Source of the DNA: Gavia stellata
Taxonomy: Eukaryota > Chordata > Aves > Gaviiformes > Gaviidae
Assembly: GCF_030936135.1 (NCBI RefSeq)
Contig: NC_082605.1
Coordinates: forward strand, 18,620,261 to 18,684,260
DNA length: 64,000 bases
Direction of reading: 5' to 3'
The position numbers and the translations under genes are program-made. Position 1 is the first letter of the stretch; every line of letters begins with the position of its first letter. Of this stretch, positions 51,290 through 64,000 are shown in pieces. The notes under the pieces are model-generated. The model saw only the letters and a list, made by a program, of their open reading frames with translations. It searched no databases and had not been told where the DNA came from.

Positions 51290-53440
51290 ACCTGTTCTCA
51301 TGGACTGAGCGGAAAATTACTTCTGGGCTGCTTAAGTGGACACCAGCTGTGAAATCACACTAGGTTTTTAAATCTTGCTCTATGCTCTGCCATGTGCATC
51401 CTCTTCTTTGTTGTAGGAAAAGACTAGAACAGAAACAAGTCTAGTTTCTTACACAGTGCTGGGACACACAGTGCAGTATCCATTTTCATACCCAAGGTCC
51501 TGCAACGTTGTTCTTTAGATATTTCCCATTTCCCAGAGGGGCTGAGTAAGGGTGTAACTGACACGCCACTCTTATTCCCTGTACTACAGCTCTACTCAGT
51601 GAAAAGGCCAAGGGCCATCAGAGTCAAGGGCCACGTAGGGCCCTTCCAGCAGCCTGAACAGGCTTTGTGTTGAGTACTGTTGTGACTGGATCTTCTCATC
51701 ATGCAGTCAAAACTCTTTGACACTCTTTGACTGCAGTGTCGGAATTATCCCAGGGATTTGGTGCTGCCTTCCACTGGCAGCTGCACTGTGACTTGCACCT
51801 CTGTCTCATGGAAGTGTAAAATAGATCTTACACTCATCTTAAATACTGCATGAGAGAGCTGCTTGAACAGAACAAGGGCAGTACATGCCTGTGTGTGAAG
51901 CGGCAGCAAGGCAGCCTGTGCTTGTGGCCGGACCATGCTAGGAAGGAATGAACTTGGGGTGGCTCCTCATGGCTTGACCAGGGACTTTCTCAGGGACCTC
52001 TGCATTTAGCAAAATGCCTTGAGAAAGGTGATGTTATGCAGGGGGCCAGCACAAGGCCAACATGCTACAGGAGTCCTTCTTCCAGGTCCTTTGTCTGTGC
52101 AGGGCAGAAACTTAGTCTTAAAGGGCTTAAACTTTGATCTACATTCGACCAGTACAAATTCTTTAAAATTTTCCCTAGGAGGTTACAAAGTCTGTATTAT
52201 CCAATATCCGAGTGCCTTACTGTTTTTAGCATGCTTTTTCTTTACGACACCCTGGGGAGGCAGTAAGTGTTGTTACTATTAATTAATTGTATAAATGAAG
52301 AACTGAAGCACAGAGGAGCTGTGGGCATCATTGCTTCATTGAATAAAGCTTAGGCATGCCATAGCTGTAATGGGATCCACTGGTGTGAGTTAGGTGCCTG
52401 CTGAGCACAGGTATCCCCCTGCTAGAAAATAGGAAATACCGTGGATAGTCGTGCATTAAACCACAGCCCTCTCTGCAGTGCAGCCTGCTTACTTTGTGCT
52501 TCATACTACTCAGGATTAATGATTTTAAACACTGTCTTAGACCTGCGACCTTGTGCCATATTTTTTTAACTTGGTTAAGTTGCATCCATCCTGGAGGGAA
52601 TCCCAACACAGCTGCCCCCCCCTTGTTTGGGCCAGGTTAGGCACCTCACTGTTGCTAGCACTGCAATACCTGGTGGCCTCATGCCATCCTGTTGCACGAG
52701 GTCAGTGATGCAGAGCTGGAGCTGAGGCTGCGTAGGAGGCTCTCATCCAGTGGTGATAATTTTGAGCTGGGAAGATCTGGACTCTGATAGCAAGCACTGA
52801 TATATTTTATAAGAAGCAGCCATTGCCCAAGAGCCGTGGATGCTGAGCATGGCATCATGTAGTTGAATCATCAGCCTTTTGTGGATTTAGTTCCAAGTGA
52901 CTGGATAAAAACAAGGACTTTTGAGGCAGATCACCCAAATCCGAAGCTAACACCAGTCTGTAGGCTAGGTCTCTTCTTTCTTTGCTTCAGTGGCACCCTT
53001 ATGTGATCAGATAAAGTTTTTTTCATGACTTTGTCACTGAAGAAGTGTATTTAATTATCACTTGTATACACACTATGAAGAATGGCTTGTAAAAATAATT
53101 CGATAAATACACTATACACTTAAATTTAGATCACTCATATCTTCTTGTACACAACCTTTTCTGTGAAATCTTTTGTTCTGCTAAAGAATAATGGCCTTTA
53201 GCCATTGACTTCAGTAGGACTTAAATTTTATCCTTATGTAGTATCTTGCATTTTCTCTGCAAAACAAAATCTATACAATATACTTAGGCTTTTGTTGCTG
53301 TGTTTTTAATATTCTTTATTTCTGTAAAATATAGCTATAGTATTTCAGTAAAAAAGGTATTGATAGAAGGTCCTGAACATTTTCCAATATGCCTTCTGGA
53401 AGCTTTAATATGCTTAATAAAGCTCTTTTAAAAAAATGAA
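51290..53440 (+). other. SLC16A7: Probable 3' UTR of the MCT2-like gene with two candidate polyadenylation signals
   Basis: The sequence after the stop codon has no coding frame of note. Canonical AATAAA hexamers occur at 52342-52347 and 53416-53421, which would give UTRs of about 1.1 and 2.1 kb. Sequence after the second is A/T-rich with a GT-containing stretch. A degraded MIR-like fragment (52261-52320) lies inside the UTR. The cleavage sites are inferred; transcript ends are not visible in DNA. Confidence 0.5.
52261..52320. mobile_element. Possible MIR-like relic in the 3' UTR
   Basis: The segment around attgtataaatgaagaactg and aagcacagaggagct resembles the MIR core (attttacagatgaggaaactg then aggcacagagagg) with several changes. 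Only about 60 bp are recognisable. It could be chance similarity. Confidence 0.3.
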
Positions 53441-56400
53441 ATGAGTTTACATTTGCCCATTGTGATCTGTAGGGTTTTCTTTCATTCTTTCTATTCAGTA
53501 AGGAATTTATCCTCCTAGGGTTTCTACTCCTGGCTCCATGTACGTGGTAATACAACTCGGTTGTAGCCTCTTATTCCAGGACAGCCATCAGGACCTCCTT
53601 GCCACACAGTTTCTTTGACATTTTCAGTGATCTGGGCCAGCCTGACTCACACCTCCAGTTGTGTGGGCCCATAATGAGTCTGAAAGTGGCTGAGAATAAC
53701 CTGGCAAGGATCTGACAAGATGATTTTCATACTGTCCCATCAGGTCATATCAATTAATTCTAGGAACAATGACCCAGATCCTCAGCTGTCCTTACTGCAG
53801 GAGCTGATGCTAAGGCTCTTTGTCTAGCAGAAAACCAAAACAAGCTTTTTAGATCATAAAACTCTGTTAATACAGATAAACTTTTTGATAAAAAAGCTTT
53901 TTGTCCAGCTATCTATGAAAGTCGTCTGGAAAAGAGACACCTTTCCTAACCTGTCCATGAGGGCAGAAAAAGCTACATTGGATAAGTAGTTCTTTACGGC
54001 TTCAGAGGTCTTGTAACATTAAGCAGCTACTTCATTTAACCTATTCAACCTCCTGTCATAGAAACATATACTGTCTGTAAGATTATGGCCCTATTTCTAT
54101 CATGTAGGAAGCCAGGCTATTTTAATATAATTTTGGAGATTATGGCTGGTTTTCAGTGGTGGGTGTCCTGCCTCTTCCCTGTTACCCTACCTCCTGTCCC
54201 CACTGTGGGTTCAAACCACAACATCTCACTAATCAATGTGGCAAAGCAATGCCAAATAACTGTGTACTTTTAAGCATGTGAGCAACCCTAGAAATGCTTC
54301 ACTGAATCAAGTCCTGTGAATTCAACACCTTGTAGGCTCAAGCTGTAATCCAGGCTTGGAAAACTCTAAAACTTCCCTAAGAACATTATCAGTTATTAAA
54401 AATGGTTGCTGCAATATGAAACATTCATTAGAAAAAGCTCTTGTGAAGGAGTAGAAGCTGCCTGTGCATCTAATTTAGTGATTTGTGTGGCAAATGGAAC
54501 ACAATATTCATATTTACATGCATGCTTAAGTCTGGAAAGCACCTGTGTAGGAAAGCCAAGAGGTGTGAGTGTTGTACCATAAACACATGTACTAGGCACA
54601 TGGGACATGTTTGGGATACCAGAGGTGCAAGAATGATTACTAACACTTTCATTGGAGTGCAATTATTAGATGTCTTTTATATTTCATTAGCTTGCGACAC
54701 TATTAGAAGCAACTGCCCATTGTTTCCAGGGTTGCCTGAACTTCTACGAGAGCCTGATTTTGATGCTGAACCATCATTCCCAACAACCACAAAAGAAGCC
54801 AACAGACCAGGCAGCAACACAGCACTCCCTGCAGCCACGTCCTCCTGGTGAGGCATGAGTGAGGTTTGATGGGGAGGTGTGACAAATCCAAATCCATGGA
54901 TTGGATTTAGGTTTATCCCACATACTCATTTCTTATTTATAGTTCCCCTCACTTTTTCTTTCCCTATATTTAGCTTTCCAAATTTAAAGGCACGGGGGAG
55001 GAATTCAAATACTTCAACACTTATTCAGAAGTGGCAAAATTTGTACACCTTCCCACCTCCCTTTTTAACAGAATGATAAAGCAGCGACTCTGCCACACTA
55101 CTAGAAGGGGACACTTTCCACCATCACACGTCGTGCCAGATGCTCCTTTGCCACACATAGCGTTGTCTTAGCCTGGGAAAGGAGCAACATGGACTGCCCG
55201 AAAGCAGGGCTGATGAGCCAGGCTGGGGGACACAGCTCTGCAAGGTCAGCTCTAGATTTCAGCTCATCACAAAGAGCTTTAGTGCTTTTTATTTCATACC
55301 ACTAATGAAAACCTTATTCAGTGAGGTGATAGCCAAGAGGATGCCAGTACCCAGCACTTAAGGAACAGGGTGTAAAACCAGGCTGTCTTGTTACATGAGC
55401 ACAGGAGGCTGCAGTTTTCAGGTTTGTAACCATCACCGGTGTGTATTTATGCTGCTCTGGGCAGTCCTCCACATTCAGCACACAAAGGAGCTCATGGCTG
55501 CAAAGGGGAAGGATGTTCACTGGCAATATGTGCAGCAGTAGAGCAAAATATAATTGACCTTCTTTTAATATGAAGAATGAACCATGTCCAGAAAGTGCAA
55601 AACACAGGAGGAGAGCAGAGAGGTCTGGAACCACAACTGAGTAGAGGTAACTTGGTAGTAACTGTGTTAATAACAAGCAAGCAAGCAATCAAACAAAAAA
55701 AATGAACTGCCAACCTGTATGTTTGAAATATGCAATCATTTTAGACAACACAAGAGATTATTCAGAGGGACAGTTCCTGTGGCAGCTGACACCAAATTTA
55801 TTGGGCTGCATTCGGAAAACGCCTAGTAGACAATACAGGGGCATTCAGATTACATTGAGGAATGAATTTAAAAGACGACTTCCGTGCCCTCTGCGGTGAC
55901 AGTGACATTGACTATCAAACAGCACTATTTAGACTTATCAGAACCATGTGAGGGTGTTTTGATGAGTGACATTCATAACTGTCAGCAAAGCTTCCCATAA
56001 TGGCGGTGCAGCTCAGAAACAAAGACTCGATTTGCTGTCTGCTTTGGCACTCGCTAGAACATTGCTATGCTTTTGTTTGTGTTTGGAGAGAGGCTCATTT
56101 ACATTCTGACACCAAAAAAAAGAACAAATACAGGTAAATGGGATCTTCTGTGTCACCATGGTCAAGACCCTGCTGTCACAGGTAATGGCGTCATATAATT
56201 CCTTTTATAGAAGGTACAACCCATTGTCCTGCAGAGCCAAGCACCCGTCAAGGTGTGACCCTGCTATGACATCTGTGCCTGCAACTTCGGTGTGTCTGCA
56301 GAGAGTGAATCTCCACATGTTCGACAGTGCAGGTGTCTAGAGGCTTAAACATGATCCTACATGGCTTGAGATACCCAAGCCCTTTAGCCCATCAATCAAA

Positions 56401-59400
56401 GAGTTAGAGAGGATATTTATACAAGGGAAAAATTGTATGTCCCCTCCCTCCAAAAAGGCATAAATTTGGACAATATTTTAAAATAATCTTTCTTTTTTTA
56501 GTATTTATTTATTTGTTTGTTTATACTTTATATGTTCTACTTTCTGAAACATACTCTACATCTCTTCAACTTTAGTATTACTGATGAATTTGGAGTGAAA
56601 ATGCTTCCTCTAGTGACTTCCCTTTCTTTTCTCTTTTTAAACGACTTTATTCAGACACACTAACTTTACACTGAACTTGGCTGTCATAGCATGCTGTTTC
56701 TGTACTTTTCAAAAGCATCTTTTCCCCTATTCCAACATTTTTGAAACGCTACAAAGTCATTTAAGCGTTGTAGATCATATTTTAGTCAGAAATTCAAGAC
56801 GCAGTTTTGCTGGACAGCCTGAGAAACCTCTTACAGCGCAAGGCAGACAGGGAAAGCTTCAGCGGAGCAACACCATGCCTCTTGCAGCAGGGACCGGGCA
56901 ATTCATGGAGACTCTAGCACAGACACTGAGGTTTGCACCTCTAAATATAACAGTCCCTCCCAGTGCTCAAAAGATTCATTTACATTTTGAAATCTCTGAA
57001 TTCATAGGTAAGTCAGTGACAGATATTTGGCCGTAAGTGTCCAAGGCAGCTGACTGTCCCCATCAGCTGTCTTTGGGAAACTGAACACTGCAAAGGACCC
57101 TCTCTTCAGAGACCGCATGTCCAGCACTGCGGAAACTGCCTGTCTGCAAAGGGTTATTAAAATCACACCAGAAGCTTGCATTTAGCTGAATTAGTGTTTC
57201 CCAGCCAATGCTGTGGGAAAGGCTAGAGGCAGTCCCAGCAGGCCAGCATATAGTTTAAAGCCTTTTGGTGAATGCAGCTCTGTTTTATGTCTTACCTATT
57301 AAGGCATACGTGCCCAGCAGATTTTAGGAGGGGTAAGAAGGAAATACGGCTATTGCTACAAAGGCAGCTAAGAAGTATCTTATGCTGGAAAGGATGGGGG
57401 TGTCCCTCAATGCATACACAGGAGAGAGTCCTGCACTTTGCCCATAGGTACAGGGACCACAGTCTACATCTACTTCAAACTTACTATCTGATAGTCCTAA
57501 TGGTGCAAACCCCTCAGCTGGTACTGCCCATCATCACACCGTGATCATCTCTGAACAGTCTATTTTTCACTACCAACTCCCCAGCCCATGAATTTGTCAT
57601 TTTTCACACCAGAGTAAATCTGTGGGAAGAGAAACACAAACAAACATGACTTCCCATAGGCTCTCCAGAGTTTTGTAGACTTCTGTGTGCTCAGCGCAAA
57701 GGCATCCCACCAAAATGTGTCGCATGAAGAAATTCCCACCTTCTGAGGGAACACTGCTGTTTTGGATAGGCACCAAACAAGAACGAGCTTCTATGCTTTC
57801 CTGGTCAAATCCATTGGCTTCTGAGGAGGGGATGATATCCATTCACCAAAGACATCAGCTTCAAGGTCTAATTCTGATGAAACTCGGACACATTGGATTC
57901 CTTATGTATCCTGGATTCCCTTTGATGTGCAAAGCAGAGTTGTTCAGTGCCTGCTGCTAGTGACAGATGAACTTGTACAACTGAAATGAAATAGGAACAA
58001 GCACATCCCTCGTACTGCAGGGCTTGGCATTCCCTTCCTGGACAGATGAGATTCTTAAGTAGTTTTTAATCAGTATGTAATCAGCCCCAGCCATTAGTTA
58101 TGCCATCTGATCACAAAACACAACTCCAGAGAGAGATCCTTAGTATATCTAGGAGGATCCATGCATTATTAAGTGAAAAAACCACAGACTCTACCAATCA
58201 CCCATTAATACTATGTATAATAAGTGCTTGTTGAGCAAACTTGCCAAGTCTAATTATTCTACCAGCAGACGATGGGGGGTTTTTTGGCACTTCTACAAGT
58301 CTAATGGAAACCACAGTAGGCCTGCTCCTGCAGAGGCAGCCTGGGGAAGAAAATCTCTCTGATGTGCTTCAGACTTCCCAGATAGTCCCTATCTTGCGTG
58401 CACATGCATGCACCCATGCCTCAGCCTCGCTCCAACAGATTGGAGGGAAAATCCTCAAGCTAAAGCCTTGTGTGCAAGGGCTGCATTCCCTGGTGATGTA
58501 AGGACTGATGTGTTGAAAGACTGCGAGTCACTTAAATCTGGTGGTAAGAGGGAACCTCAAAGCATATTTGGTGGTGCCAGGTTGGTCCTAGCCAGGTGCC
58601 AGTCACCATGTGAAGAGAGAAGGGAGCTTCTTTCAACCCTCACTTCCAACCCCAGACCACAGCCGGGGACTGAGGAGGCAGCACAACTTGCTCTCCACGG
58701 CTGGGCTCTCCTCTCTGCTCTTTCAGCCAGGACAATCCATGTAATAAAGTTTGTTCTCAGCTCGTGACTGGGGGCATGATGTATGATGGTTCATATTTCT
58801 TATTCCTATGGACTTAATTTTTTTTGAGATCTTTTACCATTAGTCCCAAAAGTCAATTTAACACTGAGATTGTGGGTATTTATGTGGAAAGATTTTTGAG
58901 CACACATGCTCCTTCATGAGATGTTGTGTTCTCCAGAAAGTCTGTCAAGAGTCTGTCGGACAACAGTGCTAGTGGGTTGATATGGGGAAGATGAATGAGT
59001 CCTCATATCTCGTCCAAGAAGTTAAAGATGACTGTGCTGATTAATTAAGACCAGAAGCAGAATGTCCCTGCTGCTCAAAGGGTGAGCTACAGCCATGTGG
59101 GGCTTCTCCTCCGTGGCGTGCAAACGTCATCTGTATTACAATATTTAAACAGAGGTCTACAAGGAGGAATCATCACCTTTCCAAAGATAAGCCTCCATTT
59201 GGAGACCTCCATCAATGGATTGGCTTAGAAAATCCCAAACATCCAGAAGGCTGGTGTCCTTCTCACTAAGCACAACATTTTGGAAAACAGCCTGACTGTT
59301 TGGGTTTATCTTTTTCTCTTTTCGTTTTTGTTAGCAAATGATTGCCAAACTCTTTATTTACTTTTTTAAACAAAAAAGATTGTGAGTGCAATGGCTAGAA

Positions 59401-59741
59401 ATATATTGAATTCATTTACCCAGTAGATATTTGTCCTCTGACTTAGCTGTTACAGATATCCTTCAAAATACAGCATTGTGTAGTACATTCCGGTATGAAA
59501 CATGAGGGACAATTATATCATGATTTCAGCTTTCAGCCAGAGAAGATAGTAGTTACACACTATATAAATAGAAGTGCTTTGTAATTCCAGTGTACCTAGG
59601 CTGTAGCTAATTTACTTGTATTCTGAAGCGTGTCTGAAGTTAGTAATTAGGGCCAGTACATGATGAAACACTAGCAATATACTTACCTTCACACAGTGTA
59701 TTATTTTTCACTCGTATCTATCATGAACTTAGATGTTTTCC
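53441..59741. other. Intergenic DNA downstream of the transporter gene
   Basis: No protein family is recognised. A canonical AATAAA at 58743-58748 follows a locally stop-poor stretch (about 58240-58740) and is itself followed by T/G-rich sequence, which could mark the end of a noncoding transcript. The frames here (up to about 124 codons) have no motif. Confidence 0.5.
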
Positions 59742-59822
59742 AGGGATTAATGATAGGCTGTGAAAAGTTGATAGCCTGAAGTTCAGCAGAGAGCCATTAA
59801 ACTGGCCTGGTCATTAATCCCT
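59742..59822. repeat. 81-nt inverted-repeat hairpin with 12-bp perfect ends
   Basis: The end agggattaatga (59742-59753) is exactly complementary to tcattaatccct (59811-59822). After a small asymmetric loop the stem resumes with aggc (59755-59758) against gcct (59805-59808). Size and shape suit either a precursor hairpin or the terminal inverted repeats of a very small MITE. No flanking target-site duplication is obvious. Confidence 0.6.
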
Positions 59823-62800
59823 AGAAAATACCCTACACCAAGGTTATTATAAGGTGAATATGGAAAATAACTTTCCACACATGTTGATTTTTGTCTTAGC
59901 TGTTATGGTTTTGACAGTGTGTAGAAACAACACCCCAAATGCAAGTGACTCCCTCTCCCTTGTGTTTGCATGTGCTTAATGTTAAAGAGGATGAATCGTC
60001 CCTAAGTTCACCTTTGTACATCACTAGGAGATGCCAGTAGAAGACCCTGAATAGACAGCTTGTATTCCAGCAAGTCTGTCTTAGCCACAGTTGTCTGACA
60101 ATGTTTGGAGGTTAATTTTAGACTGAACCTCCATTTTCTGAAACGTGTAATTCCAGCTTCTGTGAACTGAGAAACAACACTGGCGGCCAAGTAAAAATAT
60201 CCATTACCAGGGGAATATATAAAAACACTGTTTCATCAGTCATTCTGCTCACACGATTCCCTCCCAGAACTGAGGGTGGTAATGAAAGTAATTTAACATA
60301 CATCTATAATTAATTTACTACATTCTTCCTGCTGATGGCAATCATCTTACCTAGGAAAGTTCATGAAATTGATCTTAATGCGTAAAAATAGAGATGGAAA
60401 AGCGTTAAAGGCAGCTAAATGTGGTTTACTCCTAAGCATGTAAGCAGTTAAGCACTGTTTGGAGAAATGTTTTGGGGCTCATTTAGCAGGAGCCATTACC
60501 TGTGAGAAACGACGGCAAGCACACAAGCTGAGCAGGGCTTTCCCCTCGACACACGCAGTTTGCAAGCACTGATGAGAGCAGCAGGTCTTTGCTCCTGGAG
60601 CTGCTCCTGTTTTGCATAAAGTGAACAGAAATGTGAGAGTAGGTTCAAAGAGGCTTTGCAGAAGGGGACAAACCTGCTGGACAAAGCTAGAGGCAGCACC
60701 AGGGACATGAACTGCACCAGCTCGTGGCTGTTACTCCAGTGCCATTTTAAGCCATGAGCCCAGGCCCTGGGCACCCAGTCAGAAGGACAACTCTGGCCAA
60801 TGTGCAGAACATCCAGATGTGCAGATGTGTCGGGGCACTCTGTGCACTGCACACACAGTTATCTGTGCATGCATTGCATGCAGAGAACAGATACCGTGTC
60901 ATGTGTATATGTTTGCAGGCTGTGTATAGGCCTCCCTAGTGGCTTAAAAGCATTCTGGCATTGCTGAGATATCCCTGGGTCCTTGTCTGTTAGCCATTAT
61001 CATCTCACCAGCTGTGGCTTTTCTGCACATCCATGAGCCCCACACTCAGCTGGGCTGGTGGCCGCTACCCTCCCAGTGTCTCTACACTCCTAGAGCAGCA
61101 GAGCACCACTTGGGCCTGTCAGCCCGGTAAGAACTCATACATTTATCTACAGACCATGAGCTGCACTTCCCAGAGACCCTATTTTAAAATGCCAGTCATG
61201 ACATTATGACTTTAATACAAGCTGGAAAACCTAGAAAAGCAGAAATCCATAACAAAGAATACTTCGATACTCTTCCAGCAACTATATAAATACGCATATA
61301 AATAAGTAAGAAGACTTTTAAGTGTGTCTCCCATCACTGTGACCTCCAAACGAGAGAGTACAGTAGCCTTATCTGGATGGGGGTCAGCGGAGGAAGAGTT
61401 ATTGCTCCCTTTAGTGCCCCCTGCAAGGTGGAGCACAGCCTGTCCTGCCTGCGCTGCAAGAGGGGAAGGAAATCCTGCATGGGAAATGTCACTCCTCCTA
61501 TGGAAAAGCCCCAAATAGCATAGAAGTAGGGCAATTCTTTCATTCCCCTACACCTGCCTGTGCATGAGAGAGACTACTGAATGGAAACCTGGCCTCTGCA
61601 GCCAGGGCTGCTCATTGCAAGCGCGGCGGGGAGAGGAGGATTCCTTGGCAAGGCTCAGCGAGAGGTGTTTTCTACAGGCTGCTTCCTCCGAGTGCAAAGC
61701 TGTTGACTGGCTTCTCCTTAGCACCAGAAAGAGCAGGATGTGTCAGGCCCGTGCTGCCGGAGAGAGAGGCATGAATCAGCCAAAGGATCCATACAGATGG
61801 CAGCGGGTCGCTGCAGGACTTTTATTGCCCGTTGGCTGTCACACTGCTCCTCATCACAGGGCAACAAATGCTTTCAGTGCTCACCGCTGGAGCCGTGAGA
61901 GGGACAGACAGTGGCAAAATGTAAAAAAAGGCTCTGAAGCCAGCAAAAAGCATTCAGGGTTGCTTTTGAAATTCTGGGGCGTGAGCCCTGAATACCAGCT
62001 TTTCACAGTGCCCCCATGGCAGGAGCCTGAGAAAGCATCTGCCCCACCAAAACCCAAACTGCTCTCCAAGGAGGTACAGGAAAGTTGCCAAAATTGGGGA
62101 ACTTCCTCTGCACAGGTTTGTGCTCCCAGTTTATGCTGGCATGAGAGCCTCCAGAGGCCCCTGCCCAACTCATGGCATGAACTAGTATGTTGTGCAAGAC
62201 CTGCACACCTTCCTCACTTTAACACCGAAGTTACATTAAAATGAAAAAAGCCATGTAGTTAACCCTTTTATTATAGACATTAAGGAAATTTCAGGACATA
62301 TAAGCACCATATGGAAAGGCTGAGACCTGCCCTGACTGGCTGGTGGATGGATGGGACTTGCCACCACTCTCTTGAGGAGCGAGGTCTCTTTCTTCCCATA
62401 GGCACTTGTCACTCGGGAGGCGTTGCTGCAGGGGACAGCCCTGCTTTTGCCAAAAAGGAAAGATTTCAGCAAGAGGCAGGAAAAAAGAGATTCCCTGGAC
62501 TGAAAGCACGATTGAGAACTATAGCTCCTTCTCAAGCCAAAATATGGACATTGACTATGGCAGCACAGGTCAGTGAGGAGCTCAGGGCAAGCCGCTCGCT
62601 ATCCCTGGCTGAGCTCCACTACCGAGTGAGAGATGCCCTAAGACATGCTAATTCCTGAGGTTTTAAAATGTGAGGAACATCAGAGGGATTGCATTCACCT
62701 AAAAAAGGGGATCTTAGTAGTGCCATTGGTGGGAGAAGAATTAGACCAGTGTTGGAAACTTAAAGAAAAAAACAAACCTGCCCTTTCTATAAATTCCCGT

Positions 62801-64000
62801 ATCCCTCCTCTTGGCTCCTTCCCACTACATTGCGGTTATGTGCTGATTAGGTGTTTCTGTTTTTCCCTGAAGGGGTTGTGGTTTGGGTGATAATATTATT
62901 AGTTGTTGTTGTGAGATGCCCAGCTGGGGAATAGATCATGGGGTGTTAGCTTCTGTACAGGCAGAATGAAAACTGCTTGGGATGGGAAGGATGTGATATG
63001 CAAAGCATCCTTGAATGAACTATGCTAGATCAATTTGAAGTATTCTTAATCATATCTTCTTTAACTAAGAAAAGGTAATATTTTTTCCGGAAAAAAAAAA
63101 TCATCACCTGTTTCAAAGGACAACAATGGATGAAATATTTTTCTGAAGTTTGTAGGCTTTTCTCTCTAGACTTACGTGATGTTCATCAGCAAACGTTATT
63201 AAGCAATGATTACTAATGGAACATACAGAAATATACAGCAGTGCTGTGTGTTTTATCAGCTAATAAAAGAAAGCCCTTAGATTAAGGATGTGTGAGCATA
63301 TATAATCACGTAAGTGATGTTCTGAATGTGTGGTTTCTGTCTCAGTGACTTGTCAGCACTATGCAGAACACAAATACATACAATGACTGAAAAAGCGATA
63401 GTATCGTCACTATTTGTCTTGCAGCTTGAGAACAAATTAGTGGGTTTAGGTGGTACAGCACAACCCAGAGGGAAATGATTTCTCCTGACAAATCCAATAT
63501 TATATAGCCCTTCAAAGTACATAGTACTCATAATGTTTGTCTATTTTGAAATGTGGATTCCTTCTTTCCTCCTTGTTCCTATGAGTGGTGGCTAGAAGGT
63601 GCCTGATTTTCCCAGTTGCCTTTTCAGAGAGTCTGACTGAGAAACCAGAAAGCATGAACCAGGCACTAATTGACTGGGGCACATTTGAGCAAGAACTGCT
63701 TTGCTGCCTGGCTGATGGCACAAGTGTGCGCTTTGCTTAGTGAGGAGTTGCATTTTCCTATTGGAAAGGAACCAGCCTTTTTTCCTCCAAAGAACTAATG
63801 TCTTTTTTTTTTTTCTTCTTGTTAATAGCATGGCAAATATTATGCATAAAAGGCCACTTTTTTTTATTTTTGTTACAACTAAAAAGAAAATTGTTTCAAA
63901 CAAATAAAAAATACTTCATGTCTGGCTTTACCTTTTCGCCTTCCATCAGTCATAGGAGGAACAAGATTGGACATCACAGAGAAAGTAAAAAGAAACCAAG
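59823..64000. other. Intergenic DNA with a stop-poor, GC-richer patch
   Basis: Between 61564 and 62658 two frames of 226 and 115 codons lie on the plus strand in locally GC-richer DNA. Neither product has a recognisable domain, membrane segment or sequence bias typical of coding exons. The rest is AT-rich, with an AATAAA at 63902-63907 that has no coding context. Confidence 0.5.

Noticed and set aside
57597..57960. Overlapping 81-91-codon frames on both strands, suspected retroelement
   Set aside because: Neither strand shows reverse transcriptase, Gag or LTR features, and there are no flanking repeats.
1..64000. CRISPR arrays, operons, tRNA or rRNA genes, endogenous retroviruses
   Set aside because: No regular spacer repeats, no cloverleaf or rRNA sequence and no paired LTRs or viral domains were seen. 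The window is ordinary avian nuclear DNA outside the transporter gene.

Overview
The window is nuclear DNA from a bird. The evidence is three truncated CR1 LINE tails (about 5903, 15229 and 33251) with the typical avian ends, otherwise low repeat density, one sharp CpG island, and an intron-rich gene with consensus GT-AG junctions. I see no prokaryotic, plasmid, phage or CRISPR features. The species cannot be named from the sequence alone.

One protein-coding gene is clear: a plus-strand proton-linked monocarboxylate transporter of the SLC16 family, best matched to SLC16A7 (MCT2). Its common coding body is exon 2 (42303-42446), exon 3 (47294-48169) and exon 4 (50997-51289, stop TAA), followed by a probable 3' UTR of up to about 2.1 kb. 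It has two alternative first coding exons, 1a (13650-13866) and 1b (25471-25702). Each encodes a full N-terminus, TM1 and most of TM2, and each ends in the same phase on a strong donor, so either can join exon 2. The predicted proteins are 509 aa (1a) and 514 aa (1b), with 41 of 60 residues identical between the two versions of the shared segment. Joining 1a to 1b out of frame reaches a stop inside 1b, so only one can be used productively. This is the most interesting point in the window.

Layout: 1-13000 is AT-rich, gene-poor sequence, possibly with the 3' end of another transcript near 1729 and an old repeat-like stretch at 8890-9860. A GC-richer patch with a CCAAT box (about 12950-13271) lies just upstream of exon 1a. 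The 11.5 kb between 1a and 1b ends in a CpG island (24711-25640) carrying Sp1-like GC boxes and a G-quadruplex-prone pentanucleotide repeat, the likely main promoter for the 1b form. Introns of 16.6, 4.8 and 2.8 kb follow. From about 53.45 kb to 64 kb I find no recognisable protein gene, only weak signs of noncoding transcription and one 81-nt inverted-repeat hairpin.

The two starts suggest that two promoters supply one H+/lactate-pyruvate symporter with different TM1 segments, perhaps in different tissues. That regulatory reading is inference; exon structure, reading frames and conserved motifs are read from the sequence.
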